From Streptomyces liliiviolaceus (GTDB taxonomy: Bacteria; Actinomycetota; Actinomycetes; Streptomycetales; Streptomycetaceae): a DNA stretch of 64,000 nucleotides. Where the stretch lies: assembly GCF_018070025.1 (NCBI RefSeq), contig NZ_JAGPYQ010000001.1, positions 2,728,001 through 2,792,000 of the forward strand, read 5' to 3'. The first letter of the stretch is position 1; each line of letters starts with the position of its first letter. Below, in pieces: positions 7,786 through 16,961 of the stretch. The translations under genes were made by a program, and so were the position numbers. The notes beneath the pieces were generated by a model. It saw nothing but the letters and a program-made list of their open reading frames with translations. It did not search any database and was not told where the DNA came from.

Positions 7786-8871
7786 ATGACGATTCCGCTG
7801 AAGGTCGACGACATCGCCAGCTATCTGGCGGAAACGGGCTGGGAGCGGGATCCGCAAGGCTGGCGCGGAGCGAGTGTCTGGCAGTACCCGGGCGACTACG
7901 AGGTGCTGGTACCCGCTCGCGACGGCCTGGGCGACAGCGACCGCCGAGTACGGGAGATCCTGCGCTGTCTGTGCGCGCTGGAGGACCGGCCGGCGGGCGA
8001 CATCGCCCTGGAGATCGCAAGACCACAACTGGACAAGCAGTCCTTCCGCACGTTTCCCACCGGCCACGACCCCGGCTACACCTCGCTGCTCCTGGGCACG
8101 CAGACGGTGCTGGGTGTCCGCAACGTCCTGACGGCGGCGGCGCGCACCGTCCTGCAGGGTCCGCACTTCGCCTTCGCCGGCCGACAACCGGGCGTGGTGG
8201 GCGACCTCTTGCGCGCAGCCGAACTCGGCCCCTCCCGCGCCGGGAGCTACGTCGTCGAGATCCGGCTGGCGGCGGACGCGACGGCCCGGACCGCGAGCGG
8301 GGAGCAGGTCACCGGTCGGGCCGTGCTGGTCCAGATGCTGGAGGCGGTGAGCGCGGCCCAGGCAGCCGTGGCGGCGGACACGCCCGCAGCCTTCGACGAG
8401 ACCGTCACGGCCGGCGTCTCCGCGGATCTGTGCAAGGCGCTCAGCGAGCTCTCTGGCCACGACCGGAGCGAGCCCTTCGAGATCGGCTTCCGGTGGGCAC
8501 GCTCGCAGCCACTCGATGTGCCGTCACACGCCGTCGCGTTCCCGGAGACCTCGGGATCGCTTCTGCACGCCGCGTCGCTGCGGCTCAGCGACCTCAACGC
8601 CACCGGTGCCGCGACGGTCTCCGGTGTGGTCGAGGGGCTGCACGACGACTCCTCCGGCAACGACCGGTGGCGGATCAAGGTCCGCGGTGAGCTGCGCACC
8701 GAGCACACCGAACGGGTCCGGCGGGCCGTCTGGGTGCGGCTCCCGGACCAGGCCTCGTACGACCGCGCGATCACCGCGCATCGGGAACGGCAGGTGATCA
8801 CCGTCGAGGGCGAGTTGTCCAGCACGACCGGCCGGGTGGAACTGGTGCCCAGGCGGGGGTTCGACATCTGA
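7786..8871 (+). CDS. island protein 2, unknown family, possible OB-like tail
   Basis: The protein has 361 residues, beginning at an ATG with TAGGGGAAG upstream. I do not recognise the family. The N-terminal 60 residues have acidic and aromatic character (WERDPQGWRGASVWQYPGDY), followed by a mixed alpha/beta region to about 270. The last 85 residues (from ATVSGVVEGLHDD) alternate strand-like stretches in a way that suggests an OB or other beta-barrel fold; this is a guess from pattern. No membrane segment, signal or Cys cluster is seen. It lies between the nuclease-like and winged-helix-like genes in a tight operon, so it is probably a structural or nucleic-acid-recognition subunit of the same system. 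Confidence 0.85.
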   Translation: MTIPLKVDDIASYLAETGWERDPQGWRGASVWQYPGDYEVLVPARDGLGDSDRRVREILRCLCALEDRPAGDIALEIARPQLDKQSFRTFPTGHDPGYTSLLLGTQTVLGVRNVLTAAARTVLQGPHFAFAGRQPGVVGDLLRAAELGPSRAGSYVVEIRLAADATARTASGEQVTGRAVLVQMLEAVSAAQAAVAADTPAAFDETVTAGVSADLCKALSELSGHDRSEPFEIGFRWARSQPLDVPSHAVAFPETSGSLLHAASLRLSDLNATGAATVSGVVEGLHDDSSGNDRWRIKVRGELRTEHTERVRRAVWVRLPDQASYDRAITAHRERQVITVEGELSSTTGRVELVPRRGFDI

Positions 8872-8901
8872 CCGGATTTCGGCTCATCGAGGAGGGGTAC
8901 T

Positions 8902-9513
8902 GTGCCGACGGAGTTGACCGTACGGGATCATGCATCGCTGTTCGCCCTGATGGTGGTCGCACGGCCGGTGACCAACCGTGAACTGCGCGAACTCGCCGGC
9001 CTGGAGATCACCGCGGTGGTGCGACGGCGGGTGAACCAGGATGCCGAGCGGATCGTGACCAGGAAGCGCGGCGCGGTCAACACGCACCAGCTCACGCCTG
9101 CGGGCCGGACCTGGTGCGAGTCCGCCCTGGTGGCCGGACGCCCGGACGGAGCGAAGTTCCCGGCCGGGGTGCTCTATGCGGTGCTGGGTAACGTCGGACA
9201 GTATCTGGCCCGCTCCGACACCAAGTTCGGCGAGTTCTTCCGGCCCGATGTCGAGGACTGGATCCGCGCGGTCTACACGGAACTCACCGGCCGCCGGAAG
9301 CCGGGCAGCTGGGTCAGACTGTCGGCGCTGCGCCCATGGCTTGAGGGCTTGCCGCGAAGGGCCGTCGACGCCGAACTCGACCGGATGATCGAGCAGAACG
9401 ACGTCCAGCTGATGGGCGAGCTCAACCGGCGCACGCTCAGCGAAGAGGACCGCAAGGCCGCCGTCGACATCGGCGGCGAACCCCGCCACCTGCTGCGGAT
9501 CGGACCGGCGTGA
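8902..9513 (+). CDS. island protein 3, winged-helix-like DNA-binding protein
   Basis: The protein has 203 residues. The GTG at 8902 has an excellent GAGGAGGGG site. Residues 5-70 look like a winged helix: an ALMVVARPVTNRELRELAG helix-turn-helix, then a basic wing (VNQDAERIVTRKRG) and LTPAGRTWCES, as in transcription-factor or restriction-accessory wHTH domains. The C-terminal half contains a second possible helical module (SALRPWLEGLPRRAVDAEL). Its stop overlaps the start of the ATPase gene by 4 bases (GTGA), so the two are translationally coupled and probably made in fixed ratio. It could be a DNA-binding partner of the ATPase or a regulator of the operon. Confidence 0.8.
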   Translation: MPTELTVRDHASLFALMVVARPVTNRELRELAGLEITAVVRRRVNQDAERIVTRKRGAVNTHQLTPAGRTWCESALVAGRPDGAKFPAGVLYAVLGNVGQYLARSDTKFGEFFRPDVEDWIRAVYTELTGRRKPGSWVRLSALRPWLEGLPRRAVDAELDRMIEQNDVQLMGELNRRTLSEEDRKAAVDIGGEPRHLLRIGPA

Positions 9514-12500
9514 ACGGGGAACTCGCCGCCCTGGAGGCGCTGTACATCAGCACCGCGCTGACCCAGGAGGAGATCTGGACGCCGGTGACCTCCTACCACG
9601 TCGACGGCCTTCATCCCGAGGTGTTCCGGCGGCTGGGGCGGGCTATGGGCGCCGTCGAGCGCGCCCACTCGCCGGTTGCGGCCGTGGTGCGTGGCGAGAC
9701 CGGCTCGGGCAAGACGCATCTGCTCGGCTGGACCCGCCACGAGATCCAGGAGCGCGGCGGCTCCTTCTTCTACATCAAGCTCGTCACCGGCCGGAGCTTT
9801 TGGGAGAGCGCCACCGACAGCCTCGTCGACAGTCTCTACCGGGAGGACGAGGGCGGCCAGGAACAACTGACCCGCCTGCTCGACGAGCTGTCGCGCCGGG
9901 CTCGCCTCGACACGGACACCCGTACCGCCGTCACCGGCCGGGGCGAGGTGACGCGCGACCATGTCGACGCGTTCGTCCGGGGGATCCGGACCATCGACCG
10001 ACAGGTGGGCAACGAGGCCGCGGACACGGCCCGCGCGCTGGCGCTCCTGGCCTCCGCCGACGATCTCGTGGAGATCGGCAGGGCCTACTTCGCGCTCAAC
10101 GACGACGACGGGGACAAGCGCGCCGCCTGGGGGATGTCGCCGGGCGGCCGGCCGGCCCAACTCGTCCTCCGCGATCTGACGCGCCTGTTCGCCCTGGTCG
10201 GACCGCTGGTGTTCGCCTTCGACCAGCTCGACACCCTGGTGTCCGCCGCGGAGACGTCGTCGCTGACGTCGCCCGCCTCCGGCGAGGGCCGGGCCGCGAA
10301 ACGGCTGAGCGGTGAGATCGCCACCGGCCTGATGGAACTGCGGGAGGAAGCCCGCCGGACCCTGCTGGTCGTGGCGTGCCACGAGGACACCTGGGAGCAG
10401 ATTTCCCGGGAGGCGGTCCGGTCCGCCCTGGACCGGTTCGAGGTTCTGCCGACGCTCGGCGCGATTCCCGACGAGGCCACCGCCGCCGCCATCGTCAGCA
10501 GCCGCTTCCGGCCCTACTACGAGTCGCTGGGGTTCACCCCGCGGTCTCCCACCTGGCCGGTCACCCCGGAGGCGCTGGCCGAAGCCCCGCACCGTTACAC
10601 CGCACGGCGGCTGCTCATCCGGGTCCGGAAGCACATCGAGGCGTGTCTGCAGACCGGGACGGCGGCCGAACTGACCTCCCTGGCGGGCGCGGAGCCCACG
10701 GTAGCCGCACCGCCCGCACCTGCGAGGGCCGTCAACCTGAGCACGCTGACGGAGACCTTCGACAAGCTCCGTGCCGAGGCGGACGACCTCGGGCCGCTCG
10801 AACACCCGGCCGAGGACGAGCTGATGCCCGCTCTGCTGGGCGCGGGGCTGCGGAGTCTGGTCAGGGAACTCGGTGCCGACGAGACACGGTTCTCCATCGA
10901 GACCGACTTCGGCCGCAAGGCGGCGTTGCACGCCCGGTTGCGCTATGTCGTGGACGAGGCCAGCGAGAACGAATTCCACTGGTCCTTCCGGGCGATCGCC
11001 GCGAACAACGCCATCGCCGCCCAGAACCGGATCCGCAACGCGGCCGTCGAGGCCGGCCTGACGGCCGAACTGGCGAGCCGGCGGCTGATCCTGCTGCGGA
11101 ACACGCCGTACCCGAGCGGCCCCAGGACCAAGGACATCAAGGACGACTTCGAGGCGCGGGGCGGGGTGTCGTTACCGATCGGCTCCGCCGACCTGCGGAC
11201 CCTGGCCGCCCTCCGGGCCATGCTCGACGACCGTACGTCGGGCCTGGACGAATGGCTGCGACAGGAGCACCCCGCTTCCCGCATCGAGGTCTTCGCGCCG
11301 GTACTGAGAGACCTACGGCAGCATCTCGGCATCGCGACCACGGAAGTCGGCGCCGGGGTGGCGGTGGATGCGGCGGGCACACCGGAGGACGCCGAGCCCG
11401 CTCGTACCGAAATCGTCGTCGGAACCACGGTCCGGGGCGGCCGTTCGTTCGCGGTACCCATGGAACGGCTCCGGATGCACACCGCGGTGGTGGGCGCGGC
11501 CGGATCAGGCAAGACGGTCCTGATCAAGCGACTCGTGGAGCAGTGCGCTCTGCGCGGCGTCTCGGCGATCGTGCTGGATCCGAACGACGACCTCGCACGG
11601 CTCGGCGACCCCTGGTCGCGCCCGCCGACGGGTTGGACGGACGACCATGAGCGCGAGGCCCGCCGCTATTTCGCGGATGCCGAGGTGGTGGTGTGGACAC
11701 CGGGTCTGAACCGGGGACGTCCGATCTCCTTCTACCCGCTACCCGACTTCGGTCCCGTCCTCGACGACGAGGACGACTTCCCCCGTCTGGTCAGGTCGAC
11801 GGTGACCTCACTCGCGCCACATGCCGGTGTACGCGGCAGCAGTGCGCGCGCGACCCAGCAGTTGGGGATCCTCAAACGTGCCCTCGAACGGTACGCGCGC
11901 GACGGCGGCAAGACCCTGGCCGGCTTCGTCGAGCTGCTCGCGGAGCCCCCGAGCGGAATTGTGAACAGCAGGACCAGTCGCTTCGCGGTTCAGATGGCGG
12001 ACACGCTGGAAGCCTCGATGGAGACCGACCCGCTGTTCGGGGAGTCCGGCGCACCCGCCGATCCCGGCATGCTCCTGATCCCGTCGCCGGGAAAGGCCGC
12101 CCGTATCTCGGTGATCAGCTTCATCGGCCTGTCCGGCGACGAACGGGCCCAGTTCGTCAGCCGCCTCCAGGCGACCTTGTTCTCGTGGTTCAGGGCGCAC
12201 CCGGTCGGCGACCGTGCCCTGGGCGGGCTGCTGGTGATGGACGAGGCGCAGAACTTCGTGCCCTCCGGCGCACCGAATCCGAGTACGGACAGCACGGTCG
12301 ACCTCATCCGCCAGATACGCAAGTACGGACTCGGGATAGTCCTCGCCTCACAGCTCCCCAGGGGGATCCACAACCAGGCGCTGGGCAACACCGTGAACCA
12401 GTTCATCGGCCGACTCACCCAACCCGCGCACATCGAGGCCGTCAGGACCATGGCCCAGGCGCGGAACGCGGTCCTCGACAACCTCGCCGGTCTCAGGGCC

Positions 12501-12635
12501 GGCATGTTCAACGCCGCGAGCGAGGGGACCGGATTCAGCAAGATCGAGGTGCCGATCTGCCTCAGTCACCACGATGTGCCGCTCACGGAGAACGAGATCG
12601 TCGAGCGGGCCCGTCGGGGACCTGAGCGGTCCTGA
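9510..12635 (+). CDS. double P-loop ATPase: N-terminal AAA module fused to HerA/DUF87 translocase
   Basis: The protein has 1041 residues. Module 1 (about 1-395) is a STAND/AAA-like ATPase: Walker A GETGSGKT at 62-69 and Walker B ending FAFDQLD (Asp238). A middle region (about 400-640) has no motif I can name. Module 2 (about 645-1041) is a HerA-type hexameric DNA pump: Walker A GAAGSGKT at 662-669, DPNDDL after it, Walker B VMDEAQNF (Asp911, Glu912), and the RKYGLGIVLASQLPRG segment typical of HerA/DUF87. HerA proteins move along DNA and drive partner nucleases. It is coupled to the upstream gene by a 4-base overlap and is the last gene of the operon, ending 37 bases before the tRNA 3' end. 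Confidence 0.92.
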   Translation: MNGELAALEALYISTALTQEEIWTPVTSYHVDGLHPEVFRRLGRAMGAVERAHSPVAAVVRGETGSGKTHLLGWTRHEIQERGGSFFYIKLVTGRSFWESATDSLVDSLYREDEGGQEQLTRLLDELSRRARLDTDTRTAVTGRGEVTRDHVDAFVRGIRTIDRQVGNEAADTARALALLASADDLVEIGRAYFALNDDDGDKRAAWGMSPGGRPAQLVLRDLTRLFALVGPLVFAFDQLDTLVSAAETSSLTSPASGEGRAAKRLSGEIATGLMELREEARRTLLVVACHEDTWEQISREAVRSALDRFEVLPTLGAIPDEATAAAIVSSRFRPYYESLGFTPRSPTWPVTPEALAEAPHRYTARRLLIRVRKHIEACLQTGTAAELTSLAGAEPTVAAPPAPARAVNLSTLTETFDKLRAEADDLGPLEHPAEDELMPALLGAGLRSLVRELGADETRFSIETDFGRKAALHARLRYVVDEASENEFHWSFRAIAANNAIAAQNRIRNAAVEAGLTAELASRRLILLRNTPYPSGPRTKDIKDDFEARGGVSLPIGSADLRTLAALRAMLDDRTSGLDEWLRQEHPASRIEVFAPVLRDLRQHLGIATTEVGAGVAVDAAGTPEDAEPARTEIVVGTTVRGGRSFAVPMERLRMHTAVVGAAGSGKTVLIKRLVEQCALRGVSAIVLDPNDDLARLGDPWSRPPTGWTDDHEREARRYFADAEVVVWTPGLNRGRPISFYPLPDFGPVLDDEDDFPRLVRSTVTSLAPHAGVRGSSARATQQLGILKRALERYARDGGKTLAGFVELLAEPPSGIVNSRTSRFAVQMADTLEASMETDPLFGESGAPADPGMLLIPSPGKAARISVISFIGLSGDERAQFVSRLQATLFSWFRAHPVGDRALGGLLVMDEAQNFVPSGAPNPSTDSTVDLIRQIRKYGLGIVLASQLPRGIHNQALGNTVNQFIGRLTQPAHIEAVRTMAQARNAVLDNLAGLRAGMFNAASEGTGFSKIEVPICLSHHDVPLTENEIVERARRGPERS

Positions 12636-12672
12636 GCCTATCTGGCCTGCGAGAACGCAGTGTGTAGCGGTG

Positions 12673-12745
12673 CGCCCCCGGCAGGACTCGAACCTGCGGC
12701 CAAGCGCTTAGAAGGCGCCTGCTCTATCCACTGAGCTACGGGGGC
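12673..12745 (-). tRNA. tRNA-Arg (anticodon TCT)
   Basis: On the minus strand the 73-base sequence folds as a cloverleaf. The 7-bp acceptor is GCCCCCG/CGGGGGC, the D-arm contains TAGCTCAGTGGATAGAGCA, the anticodon loop is CTTCTAA (TCT, reading AGA), and the T-arm is GCAGGTTCGAGTCCTGC. The discriminator is G, followed by CA in the genome. Its 3' end faces the HerA island. AGA is a rare codon in this GC-rich genome, so the tRNA is normally a low-abundance species. Confidence 0.97.
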
Positions 12746-13056
12746 CGGGTGTGGTGGCCTGTGGTGCTGGTGCCCGGGTATGGGCGGGGCTGTGACCTTG
12801 CCGGGGACAAGGATAGAGCTCCTGGGTCCCTGGGCTTCGCCCTTCACCTCCGTGGCTCGATGTGGAGGTTCAGTGAAGCGGTCCTGATAATCGCAGGCAG
12901 GTACGAATCGTGCATCGCTTTTGGCGTCTCACGCCCCGGGTGTTGTGCACTCGTTATGCCTGCGCCCCAGTCGTCCCTTAGGCCCCGTGTGTCCAATCGG
13001 CGCGCAGACATGCCCATATGCTTTAGAAAGCCTGCAAAATTGGGCATTCTTCGCAT
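12746..13056. other. gap between tRNA-Arg and GTPase genes, no gene seen
   Basis: These 311 bases are more AT-rich than the surroundings (for example around 12880-12900 and 13020-13050). They contain no supported gene. They probably hold the promoters of the divergent tRNA and GTPase operon, including GATAAT near 12888, but I cannot assign hexamers with confidence. Confidence 0.5.
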
Positions 13057-14664
13057 GTGGTGACCTTGGACGTACGGCCCCAGCTGCTCGACGCACTCTC
13101 CGCCCTGCGCGACCGTGTCGCCGCCGCACGCTTCCCGCTGCCCCTGGCGGGGGCTCCACGCGCGCGTGCCAACCGCGACGAACTGCTCGCGCAACTCGAC
13201 GACTATCTCGTGCCCCGGTTGAGAGAACCCGAAGCACCCCTGCTCGCCGTGATCGGAGGATCGACCGGGGCGGGCAAGTCGACGCTGGTCAACTCCCTTG
13301 TGGGGCGGCGGGTCAGCGAGGCCGGGGTGCTCCGGCCCACGACGCGTACCCCGGTGCTCGTGTGCCACCCCGAGGACCATCACTGGTTCAGCGGGATGCG
13401 CGTGCTGCCCGACCTCACGCGCGTGTGGATGCCGCACCAGGACGTCGACGACGATCCGCTGCTGCCCGGCGAGGAGGACATGCGTGTCCTGCGCATCGAG
13501 ACCGCCGACACCCTCCCCCGGGGGCTCGCGCTCCTCGACGCGCCCGACATCGACTCCCTGGTGGCCGGGAACCGGGTGCTCGCCGCCGAGCTCATGTGCG
13601 CGGCCGACATCTGGGTGATGGTCACCACGGCGGCCCGGTACGCCGACGCGGTGCCGTGGCATCTGCTGCGTACCGCGAAGGACCATGACGCCACCCTCGT
13701 CACGGTGCTCGACCGGGTGCCCCACCAGGTGGTGTCCGAGGTCTCGCGGCAGTTCGGCGCGCTCCTCGCCAAGGCGGGGCTGGGCGACGTGCCCCGCTTC
13801 ACCGTGCCCGAGCTGCCCGAGTCCGCCTGGGGCGGGGGGCTGCTTCCGGCCACCGCCGTGGCGCCCCTGCGCGCCTGGCTGGCCCAGCAGGCGCAGGACC
13901 CCGGCACCCGGCACCGGGCGATGGCACGCACCGCGTACGGGGCGCTCGACTCGCTCAAGGCACGGATGCCCGAACTGGCCTCCGCCGCCGCGGCCCAGTA
14001 CGCCGCCGCGCTGCGGCTCACCGCGGCCGTCGACGGGGCGTACGACAGCGAGTACACCCGTCTGCGGGGCCGGCTGCAGGCCGGGGCCGTCCTCGCCGGA
14101 GGCGCGCTCAAACGCTGGCGCAGCTACCCGCTGGACTCCAGCGCCGGTGAACTGCTGGACGCGCTCGTCGAGAGCCTGGCCGCGCTCCTGCTGTGCGCCG
14201 TCACCGCGGCCGACGAGCGTGTCGACGAGGCGTGGCGGCGCGAACCCGCCGCGGGCGCCCCGGGGCTGACGGACCGCGATCCCACGCTGGAGAGCGCCGA
14301 GCACCGTATCGGGATGGCGGCCCGGCGCTGGCGCCGCGTCCTGGAGGAGTACGCCGAGGACGAGGTACGTGCCCTGGAGAAGAGCGTCGCGCCGGATCCC
14401 GAGGCGGTGGCCGCGCTGGTCGCCACGGCGCTCCTGGGCGGTCGGCGGGCGCGTTCCGCGGGCGAGGGGCTCGCCGAGCGGATCGGCGCGCACGGGGCGC
14501 TGCGGCTGCGCGACAAGGGCGGCCGGCTGCTCACCGACTACCTCGACAAGGCGCTGCACGACGAACGGGAGCGGCGGCTCGCCCCGCTCGACGCACTCGA
14601 CGTACATCCGGAACCCCAGGCCGAACTCATCGCCGCGCTGTCGGTACTGCAGAAGGAGAGGTGA
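13057..14664 (+). CDS. dynamin-like GTPase, first of a pair
   Basis: The protein has 535 residues. The GTPase motifs are G1 [10 protein letters not shown] (about residue 68), the switch region RPTTRTPV, G3 [10 protein letters not shown], and a G4-like TVLDRVPH. This places it with the bacterial dynamin/YfjP-type GTPases. A long helical C-terminal half (about 280-535) with charged and Ala-rich stretches follows. No membrane helix is visible, in contrast to its partner. The start is GTG 13057 (or GTG 13060); there is no convincing ribosome binding site, so a leaderless transcript is possible. It is coupled to the second GTPase gene by a GTGA overlap. Paired GTPases of this type in actinomycetes are thought to work together at membranes; the exact role here is unknown. 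Confidence 0.85.
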   Translation: MVTLDVRPQLLDALSALRDRVAAARFPLPLAGAPRARANRDELLAQLDDYLVPRLREPEAPLLAVIGGSTGAGKSTLVNSLVGRRVSEAGVLRPTTRTPVLVCHPEDHHWFSGMRVLPDLTRVWMPHQDVDDDPLLPGEEDMRVLRIETADTLPRGLALLDAPDIDSLVAGNRVLAAELMCAADIWVMVTTAARYADAVPWHLLRTAKDHDATLVTVLDRVPHQVVSEVSRQFGALLAKAGLGDVPRFTVPELPESAWGGGLLPATAVAPLRAWLAQQAQDPGTRHRAMARTAYGALDSLKARMPELASAAAAQYAAALRLTAAVDGAYDSEYTRLRGRLQAGAVLAGGALKRWRSYPLDSSAGELLDALVESLAALLLCAVTAADERVDEAWRREPAAGAPGLTDRDPTLESAEHRIGMAARRWRRVLEEYAEDEVRALEKSVAPDPEAVAALVATALLGGRRARSAGEGLAERIGAHGALRLRDKGGRLLTDYLDKALHDERERRLAPLDALDVHPEPQAELIAALSVLQKER

Positions 14665-16637
14665 CCGCGGTGACCGCCGTCACGGACCACACGGATCACG
14701 CCGACCAGCCGGGGGACGACGACACCCGCAAGAAGGACCCCGGCGGGGAAAACGCACACAAGGAGGAGCCCGGTAGGGAAACCGGTAGGCAAGCCGGTAG
14801 GGAAATCGGCAGGGAAATCGTGCGCAAGGAGAAGGGGGATTCCGGGCGCGGGTCCACGGAGGCGGGCTCCGGCTCCGACCCTCGCTCCGGAGGTGCGGAC
14901 GCCGCGGATGCCACGGACGCCGCGGACGTGGTGGGCGGCTGGGACGACGGGCTGATCGCCCGGCGCGTGTCCGCCACGGCCGAGGGTCAGGTCAGGCCCG
15001 TACGGGAGGCCGTCGTGGACAACAGGCCACCCGTGGTGGCCCCTCTCGCGTACGACGGGCCGTTGCGGTCCCGTCTCGACGCGCTGCGCGAACTGGTGGG
15101 GCTCTCCAGGACGCGGCTGGACAGCCGGACCCTCGCCGAGGCGGGACAGGTCCTGGACGAGGCCGCGGCACGCCGCAGGCTCTCGGGGCAGCACACCGTG
15201 GTCGCCATCGCGGGGGCCACCGGGAGCGGCAAGTCGCAGCTCTTCAACGCGCTCGCCGGAGTGGCCATCTCGGAGACCGGGGTACGCAGGCCGACCACCG
15301 CCGCCCCCATCGCGTGCAGCTGGAGCGACGGCGCGGCCGGACTCATCGACCGGCTCGGCATCCCGGGGCGGTTGCGCCGCCGGCCGCTGCAGAGTGCCGA
15401 GGCCGAGGCGCAGTTGCGCGGGCTAGTCCTGGTGGACCTGCCCGACCACGACTCGGCGGCCGTCCAGCACCGGGAGCACGTGGACCGGATCCTCGCGCTC
15501 GTGGACGCGGTCATCTGGGTCGTCGACCCGGAGAAGTACGCCGACGCGGTCCTCCATGAGCGCTATCTGCGGCCCATGGCGGGCCACGCGGAAGTCACCT
15601 TCGTGGTCCTCAACCAGGTCGACCGGCTGCCCGGGGACGCCGCCGACCAGGTCCTCGACGACCTGCGGCGGCTGCTCGACGAGGACGGGATCGCGCTCGG
15701 CGAGTACGGCGAGCCGGGCGCGACCGTTCTCGCGCTGTCCGCGCTCACCGGGGACGGCATCGGGGAACTGCGCGAGGTGCTCGGGCACTTCGTGGCCGGG
15801 CGGGGCGCCGCGGCCCGGCGGATCTCGGCCGACGTGGACGCGGCCGCGGTGCGCCTGTGGCCCGTCTACGCCAACCGGCGGCAGGCCGGGCTCAGCGAGG
15901 AGGCACGCGACGAGTTCGCCGACCGGCTCGCCGACGCGGTCGGCGCCACGGCTGCGGGCGAGGCCGCCGAGCGCGCGTGGCGCCGCAACGCCAACCGCGC
16001 GTGCGGCACGCCCTGGCTGCGGCTGTGGCGCTGGTACCAGGACCGGCGCGAGCCCGCGACGGGACGGCTGTCCGTACGGGCGTACGACGACGAGGAGGCC
16101 ACGGCGCGGCAGCGCGTCGAACAGGCGGTGCGCACGGTGGCCGAGCAGGCGACCGACGGGCTGCCCGCGCCCTGGGCGCAGGCGGTGCGTGAGGCGGCCG
16201 TACGAGGGTCGCAGGGGCTGAGCGAGGCCCTGGACGAACTGGCGGTACGGGCCGGGGCGCCGGTCGGCAGGCCGCCGCGGCCGGGCTGGTGGCCGGCCGC
16301 GGTGCTCGCGCAGGCGGCCATGACCGTCCTTCAGGTCGTCGGCGGGCTGTGGCTGCTGGCCCAGGTCATCGGCTTCATGTCGCCGAACCTCGGGGTGCCC
16401 GTGCTGCTGATGGTCATCGGCATCGTGGGCGGCCCGGGTGTTGAGTGGGCCTGCGGACTCGCGGCGAGCGGGCCCGCGCGGCGGTACGGGGCCGAGGCGG
16501 AACGGAGACTGCGGGAGGCGGCGGCCGGATGCGGCCGGGCCCGGGTTCTCGATCCGGTGGCGGGGGAGTTGCTGCGGTACCGGGAGGTGCGGGAGCAGTT
16601 TCTGCGGGTCTCGGGGGTCACGGTGTCGGCGGGGTGA
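14661..16637 (+). CDS. membrane-anchored dynamin-like GTPase, second of the pair
   Basis: The protein has 658 residues. The GTG at 14661 overlaps the previous stop and has AGAAGGAG just upstream; GTG 14670 is an alternative with better spacing. The first 90 residues are disordered and charged, with a short repeat ([16 protein letters not shown]). The GTPase core shows G1 [19 protein letters not shown]3 VDLPDHDS, G4 NQVDRL and G5 SALTGDG. Two adjacent hydrophobic helices (roughly residues 550-600: [21 protein letters not shown], and a second [14 protein letters not shown]) form a membrane hairpin near the C-terminus. The soluble and membrane GTPases probably form a hetero-complex, as in two-component bacterial dynamins. 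Confidence 0.86.
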   Translation: MTAVTAVTDHTDHADQPGDDDTRKKDPGGENAHKEEPGRETGRQAGREIGREIVRKEKGDSGRGSTEAGSGSDPRSGGADAADATDAADVVGGWDDGLIARRVSATAEGQVRPVREAVVDNRPPVVAPLAYDGPLRSRLDALRELVGLSRTRLDSRTLAEAGQVLDEAAARRRLSGQHTVVAIAGATGSGKSQLFNALAGVAISETGVRRPTTAAPIACSWSDGAAGLIDRLGIPGRLRRRPLQSAEAEAQLRGLVLVDLPDHDSAAVQHREHVDRILALVDAVIWVVDPEKYADAVLHERYLRPMAGHAEVTFVVLNQVDRLPGDAADQVLDDLRRLLDEDGIALGEYGEPGATVLALSALTGDGIGELREVLGHFVAGRGAAARRISADVDAAAVRLWPVYANRRQAGLSEEARDEFADRLADAVGATAAGEAAERAWRRNANRACGTPWLRLWRWYQDRREPATGRLSVRAYDDEEATARQRVEQAVRTVAEQATDGLPAPWAQAVREAAVRGSQGLSEALDELAVRAGAPVGRPPRPGWWPAAVLAQAAMTVLQVVGGLWLLAQVIGFMSPNLGVPVLLMVIGIVGGPGVEWACGLAASGPARRYGAEAERRLREAAAGCGRARVLDPVAGELLRYREVREQFLRVSGVTVSAG

Positions 16638-16770
16638 GGTGGGGGGAGCTTGTCGGCGGAGGTTCTCGTTCGGGTGGCGGAGTTGTCCACAAGTCGGGGG
16701 TGGCCCACAGGGCTCAGCGGGTTCGGGCCGACGGAGGCAGTCTGAGGTCTCGGCGGACACGACGTGATCG

Positions 16771-16870
16771 CGAGGCGGTCATGGGACGTGACGAAGGCGT
16801 CATGGGACGTGATGAGGCGTCACGAGGCGTCTTGAGGCGTCACGGGGCGTCACGGGGCGTCACGGGGCGT
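16771..16870. repeat. decamer tandem array upstream of ssbB
   Basis: Ten-base units ending in GGCGT are stacked from 16811 to 16870. The last three are exact copies of CACGGGGCGT, and the earlier ones are variants (GATGAGGCGT, CACGAGGCGT, CTTGAGGCGT). Before them CATGGGACGT/ATGGGACGTG-type units run in the same 10-base register from about 16771. The 324-base gap 16638-16961 holds no gene. Confidence 0.8.
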
Positions 16871-16961
16871 TCGAAGTACGAGCGCCGTGTCGCGTCCGCC
16901 GAACGGACAGACGCAGCCGCACGGGACGAGCCCGTGCGCGTGGGCAGGGAGGGCTTCCGCG

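Noticed and set aside
12636..12745. Possible attachment site pair at tRNA-Arg
   Set aside because: I looked for a copy of the tRNA 3' segment (GGACTCGAACCTGCGG) around 6840-7270 and found none, so no att duplication is claimed.
12749..13063. 104-codon frame just after the tRNA
   Set aside because: No ribosome binding site, unusual composition, overlaps the GTPase start; probably promoter DNA.
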